64,000 bases of DNA from Sphingobium jiangsuense (GTDB lineage: Bacteria > Pseudomonadota > Alphaproteobacteria > Sphingomonadales > Sphingomonadaceae): the NCBI RefSeq assembly GCF_014196495.1, contig NZ_JACIDT010000006.1, positions 186,001 through 250,000 of the forward strand, in the 5' to 3' direction. Each line of letters begins with the position of its first letter. The stretch's first letter is position 1. Positions 60,795 through 64,000 of the stretch are shown piece by piece. The notes under the pieces are model-generated. The model was given only the letters and a program-made list of their open reading frames with translations. It was not told the origin of the DNA and searched no databases. Both the position numbers and the translations under genes were made by a program.

Positions 60795-61063
60795 GCGAAG
60801 GCAGCAAGCAAGTCCTGATCCAGAACAGACGGGGCCTGCATGCCCGCGCCAGCGCCAAGTTCGTCACCCTCGCCAGCGGGTTCGACGCCCACATCACCGT
60901 CTCCAAGGACGGCACCGAAGTCACCGGCACATCGATCATGGGCCTGATGATGCTGGGCGCCGCCATGGGCGACAGCATCACGATCGCCGCGCGGGGCAAC
61001 GGCCACGCGGAGGCGCTGGACCAGCTCGTCGCGCTGGTGCAGGACAAGTTCGGCGAAGACTGA
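60791..61063 (+). CDS. ptsH: Phosphocarrier protein HPr
   Basis: 90 aa. RRGLHARAS holds the EI-dependent phospho-His and TSIMGLMMLGAAMG holds the Ser targeted by HprK. Both sites are intact, so the chain EI-HPr-EIIA with HprK feedback can work; EI (ptsP or ptsI) is outside the window. GTG start, overlapping EIIA by 4 bp. Confidence 0.95.
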   Translation: MSEGSKQVLIQNRRGLHARASAKFVTLASGFDAHITVSKDGTEVTGTSIMGLMMLGAAMGDSITIAARGNGHAEALDQLVALVQDKFGED

Positions 61064-61085
61064 AGCAGTCGAAAGTACAAACAGC

Positions 61086-61910
61086 GTGCGGCGCGACATC
61101 ACCGGCTTTTCCAACCCCCTCGTCAAGAGGATCCGCTCGCTGCGCGACAAGAAGCATCGCAAGCGGGAACGGCTGTTCCTGGCCGAGGGGCTGCGCATCC
61201 TGACCGAGGCGCGCGAGGAAGGCGTGATCCCGGACATCCTCTTCCACGCGACCGACGCCCAGCTGCACCCGCTCGCGATCGAGCTGATCGACGCGGTGGA
61301 CGCGGCGGGGGGAGAGGTCGTCGCCACCACGGCGGACATCCTTTCCAAGATATCGGGCAAGGACAATCCCCAGACGCTGGTGGGCGTCTATCCCGACCGC
61401 ACGACGCCGCTCGCCGATCTCGACCGCTCCGCCGCCGACCTGTGGATCGTCGCCCAGTCGCTGCGCGATCCGGGCAATCTCGGCACCATCCTGCGGACGG
61501 GTGATGCGGTGGGCGCGGGCGGGCTGATCCTCGTCGACGAGTGCGTCGATCCCTTTTCGGTGGAGGCGGTGCGTGCGAGCATGGGCGCGCTCTTCACCCA
61601 GAAGATCGTCCAGTGCCGCTGGGGCGAGTTCATCGGCTGGCTGCGGTCCGGGCCCGGCCAGCTGATCGGCACCAGCCTCAAGACCGACAAGGATTATCAG
61701 CAGCCCGCCTATGCCGCGCCCGCCTTCCTGCTGGTCGGCAACGAGGCGCAGGGCCTGCCCGCCGATTATGAGGAGGCCTGCGACCTGCTCGTCAAGATAC
61801 CGATGCTGGGCAAGGCGGACAGCCTGAACGCGGCCGTGGCGACGGCGGTGATGGCCTATGAGATACGCAATCAGTTTCGCCGGGGCGATCCGGCAGGGGG
61901 ACAGGGATGA
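61086..61910 (+). CDS. SpoU/TrmH-family RNA 2'-O-methyltransferase
   Basis: SPOUT knot enzyme. The N-terminal substrate domain (ITGFSNPLVKRIRSLRDKKHRKRERLFLAEG) is followed by LRDPGNLGTILRTGDAVG, LLVGNEAQGLP and IPMLGKADSLNAAVATAV, motifs 1-3. It targets rRNA or tRNA; which one is not clear. GTG 61086. Its stop overlaps the start of the MFS gene by 4 bp. Confidence 0.93.
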   Translation: MRRDITGFSNPLVKRIRSLRDKKHRKRERLFLAEGLRILTEAREEGVIPDILFHATDAQLHPLAIELIDAVDAAGGEVVATTADILSKISGKDNPQTLVGVYPDRTTPLADLDRSAADLWIVAQSLRDPGNLGTILRTGDAVGAGGLILVDECVDPFSVEAVRASMGALFTQKIVQCRWGEFIGWLRSGPGQLIGTSLKTDKDYQQPAYAAPAFLLVGNEAQGLPADYEEACDLLVKIPMLGKADSLNAAVATAVMAYEIRNQFRRGDPAGGQG

Positions 61911-63232
61911 ACGAGGCGGCATCGATATCGGCCGAAGCCGGGGCCGGAACCGGGGCAGCGCCCGGCGGCTTGCAGGTGATGTGGCGGAACCGGCGGGTGC
62001 TGACCGCCAGTCTGGTCGGCACGTCGGTCGAATTCTACGATTTCTACATCTATGCGACCGCCGCCTCGCTGGTGTTCGGTCCGCTCTTCTTCCCGGCCTC
62101 CTCCCCCTCGGTGCAGCTGATCGCGGCCTATGCGAGCTTTGCCGTCGCCTTCTTCGCGCGTCCGCTGGGGGCGGCGATCTTCGGCCATTATGGCGACCGG
62201 ATCGGGCGCAAGTCCACGCTCGTTGCCTCGCTGATGCTGATGGGCGGCTCGACGCTCGCCATCGCCTTCCTGCCGACCTACGGGACGATCGGCTGGTGGG
62301 CGCCGCTGCTGCTGTGCCTGATGCGCTTCGGGCAGGGCTTCGGCCTGGGCGGCGAATGGGGCGGCGCGGCGCTGCTGGCGGTGGAGAACGCGCCGCCGGG
62401 CTGGCGCGCGCGCTTCGGCATGTTCCCGCAACTGGGCGCGCCGGTCGGCTTCATCCTCGCCAACGGCCTGTTCCTGATATTGGGCGCGGTGCTTTCCGAG
62501 CAGGAATTCATGGCATGGGGCTGGCGCCTGCCCTTCCTCGCCAGCGCCGTGCTGGTGATCCTGGGCCTGTGGATCCGCCTGAAGCTTACCGAAACGAGCG
62601 AGTTTTCGGAGATGATCGCACATGAGGAAACCTCGCGCCTGCCGCTGGTCGAGGTGCTGCGGGATCATTTCACCCCGACCATCGCGGGCACCTTCGCGAC
62701 CGTTGCCTGCTATGCGATCTTCTACATCACCACCGCCTTTGCGCTTGGTTATGGCACCGTCAACCTGAAGATGGAGCGCGAGGGCTTCCTGCTGCTCCAG
62801 CTGGGCGCGATCCTGTTCATGGCGCTGGGCATCATCCTCGCGGGCTGGTGGTCTGACGTGCGCACGCCCCGGCTGGTGCTGGTCGCGGGCTGCCTCGCCA
62901 CCGTGCCGATGGGCGTGGTATTCGGGCCGATGCTGGGCACGGGCCAATATCTGCCGATCTACACCGCGCTGGCCATCGGCCTGTTCATCATGGGCTTCGT
63001 CTACGGCCCGCTGGGCGCGTGGCTGCCCTCGCTGTTCCCGACCCGGCTGCGCTATTCGGGCGTGTCCTTCTCGTTCAATGTCGGGGGCATATTGGGTGGC
63101 GCGCTCGCCCCCATCGTCGCGCAGTCGCTGGTCAGCCTCTACGGCGTCGGGACGGCGGGCCTCTATATGTCCGCCGCCGCGGCGATCAGCCTCGTCGCGC
63201 TGATGGTGTCGGGGAACGGGCACAGGCGCTGA
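61907..63232 (+). CDS. MFS transporter, metabolite:H+ symporter (MHS) family
   Basis: About 12 TM segments over 441 aa. The N-terminal signature FYDFYIYATAASLVFGPLFFP, loop 2-3 GHYGDRIGRKSTL and GQGFGLGGEWGGAALL identify the MHS branch (citrate, alpha-ketoglutarate, proline/betaine or shikimate type). The substrate is not deducible. It overlaps the methyltransferase gene by 4 bp. Confidence 0.93.
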   Translation: MNEAASISAEAGAGTGAAPGGLQVMWRNRRVLTASLVGTSVEFYDFYIYATAASLVFGPLFFPASSPSVQLIAAYASFAVAFFARPLGAAIFGHYGDRIGRKSTLVASLMLMGGSTLAIAFLPTYGTIGWWAPLLLCLMRFGQGFGLGGEWGGAALLAVENAPPGWRARFGMFPQLGAPVGFILANGLFLILGAVLSEQEFMAWGWRLPFLASAVLVILGLWIRLKLTETSEFSEMIAHEETSRLPLVEVLRDHFTPTIAGTFATVACYAIFYITTAFALGYGTVNLKMEREGFLLLQLGAILFMALGIILAGWWSDVRTPRLVLVAGCLATVPMGVVFGPMLGTGQYLPIYTALAIGLFIMGFVYGPLGAWLPSLFPTRLRYSGVSFSFNVGGILGGALAPIVAQSLVSLYGVGTAGLYMSAAAAISLVALMVSGNGHRR

Positions 63233-63300
63233 AGCATTGATCGAAGGAACCGTTCCGCGATACGTCCCCGCGCGAACGCCACAAGCCAACGGGAGCCGCA

Positions 63301-64000
63301 ATGCCCGCCACTCAGCCCGCCAACCAGGCGCAAGCCCCCGCCGAGGATCTTCCCATCCAGCCCCATGAGCTGAAGGGCCTTGCCGACAGCGCGATGGACT
63401 GGATCGTGTCCAACGGGGTGCAGATCGCGATCGCGGTGGCCGCCGGATGCGCGATCTATCTGGTCCTCACCCTCGTCAAGCGCAGCCTCGCGCGGCTGCG
63501 CGCGCGGGGCGGCGCGCCGATCGATTTCACCACGCTGATCGGACGCACGGCGGCGCGCACCACCCATTTCTTCATGACGATGGTGGCGGCCCGTCTGGTC
63601 GTCGGCTATGCCGACCCGCCGGCGCTGGTGTTCAAGACGATCACCTTCCTGTTCACCGTCGCCACCGTCTGGCAGGGCGCCTTGTGGGCGCGCGAGTTCA
63701 TCCTCGGCCTGATCGAGCGCCGGGCGAGCCACGAGGGCGACCGGAGCGAGGCGCTGGTCAACGCGATGGGCCTGATCCGCGTGCTGGTAACGTTCGCGCT
63801 GTTCGCGATCGCCGCGATCATGATGCTGGACAATCTGGGCGTCAACGTGACGGGGCTGGTCGCGGGCCTCGGCATCGGCGGCATCGCCATCGGCCTTGCC
63901 GCGCAGGGCATCTTCTCCGACCTGTTCGCCGCGCTCTCGATCATCTTCGACCGCCCGTTCCGGCAGGGCGACACGATCCAGTACGACCAGACGACCGCGA
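63301..64000 (+). CDS. MscS-family mechanosensitive channel (3' end beyond window)
   Basis: Several TM helices, then the pore helix GVNVTGLVAGLGIGGIAIGL and the QGIFSDLFAALSIIFDRPFRQGD segment that marks the MscS superfamily. 233 codons are visible without a stop. GGGAG lies just upstream of ATG 63301. Long N-terminal TM part suggests a larger MscS paralogue. It probably opens under membrane tension to release solutes. Confidence 0.93.
   Translation, partial: MPATQPANQAQAPAEDLPIQPHELKGLADSAMDWIVSNGVQIAIAVAAGCAIYLVLTLVKRSLARLRARGGAPIDFTTLIGRTAARTTHFFMTMVAARLVVGYADPPALVFKTITFLFTVATVWQGALWAREFILGLIERRASHEGDRSEALVNAMGLIRVLVTFALFAIAAIMMLDNLGVNVTGLVAGLGIGGIAIGLAAQGIFSDLFAALSIIFDRPFRQGDTIQYDQTTA

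Overview
The window reads as a chromosomal segment of a GC-rich alphaproteobacterium, most likely a sphingomonad (Sphingomonadaceae). The reasons are the gene orders dusB-ntrB-ntrC-ntrY-ntrX-hfq-hflX and pckA | chvI-chvG-hprK-rapZ-EIIA-HPr, an IspDF fusion, an Hfq built from two Sm domains in tandem, a TonB-dependent receptor in a catabolic cluster, and an alphaproteobacterial-type LexA box (GAAC-N7-GAAC). Gene density is very high, many genes overlap by 1-17 bp, and there is no insertion sequence, prophage or CRISPR array. The assignment to genus is inference; no 16S rRNA gene lies in the window.

Layout. 1-3122: the start of a dGTPase-like gene and a divergent MHYT-PAS-PAS-GGDEF-EAL cyclic-di-GMP protein. 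3343-4866: a TonB-like protein and an endonuclease III homologue with an SOS box. 4863-15234: an accessory catabolic island with a family III CoA-transferase, a Rieske oxygenase, two acyl-CoA synthetases, a TetR regulator, a TonB-dependent receptor and a phosphotransferase. It looks like uptake, CoA activation and oxidation of an unidentified carboxylic substrate, controlled by TetR. 15246-15335: tRNA-Ser(UGA).

15488-24347: cell-wall genes (MltB-like transglycosylase, RlpA, D,D-carboxypeptidase) run into tmk, holB, metG, tatD, a metallo-beta-lactamase-fold hydrolase and a retropepsin-like protease. 24462-38772: an MDR oxidoreductase, mazG, then on the minus strand hflX, double hfq, ntrX, ntrY, ntrC, ntrB and dusB, followed by ispDF, pncC-like cinA, a RatA/Coq10-like gene and lipA. 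38846-42253: carbonic anhydrase, ndk, holC and pepA. 42462-48163: the outer-membrane biogenesis order lptD-surA-pdxA-rsmA. 48282-52474: a TPR protein, an RsmB-type methyltransferase, guaB and a CitE-like lyase. 52579-54002: SPFH/NfeD pair. 54265-56367: a small acidic protein and pckA. 56679-61063: ChvI/ChvG with HprK, RapZ, EIIA and HPr, a regulatory phosphotransfer set without sugar permeases. 61086-64000: a SpoU methyltransferase, an MHS-type MFS transporter and the 5' part of an MscS channel.

Most noteworthy are the tandem Hfq, the LexA box in front of the nth-like gene, the catabolic island with repeated TTGACAT motifs, unusual active-site residues in its CoA-transferase and phosphotransferase, and a family of inverted repeats that occupies all three of the longest gaps between convergent genes.
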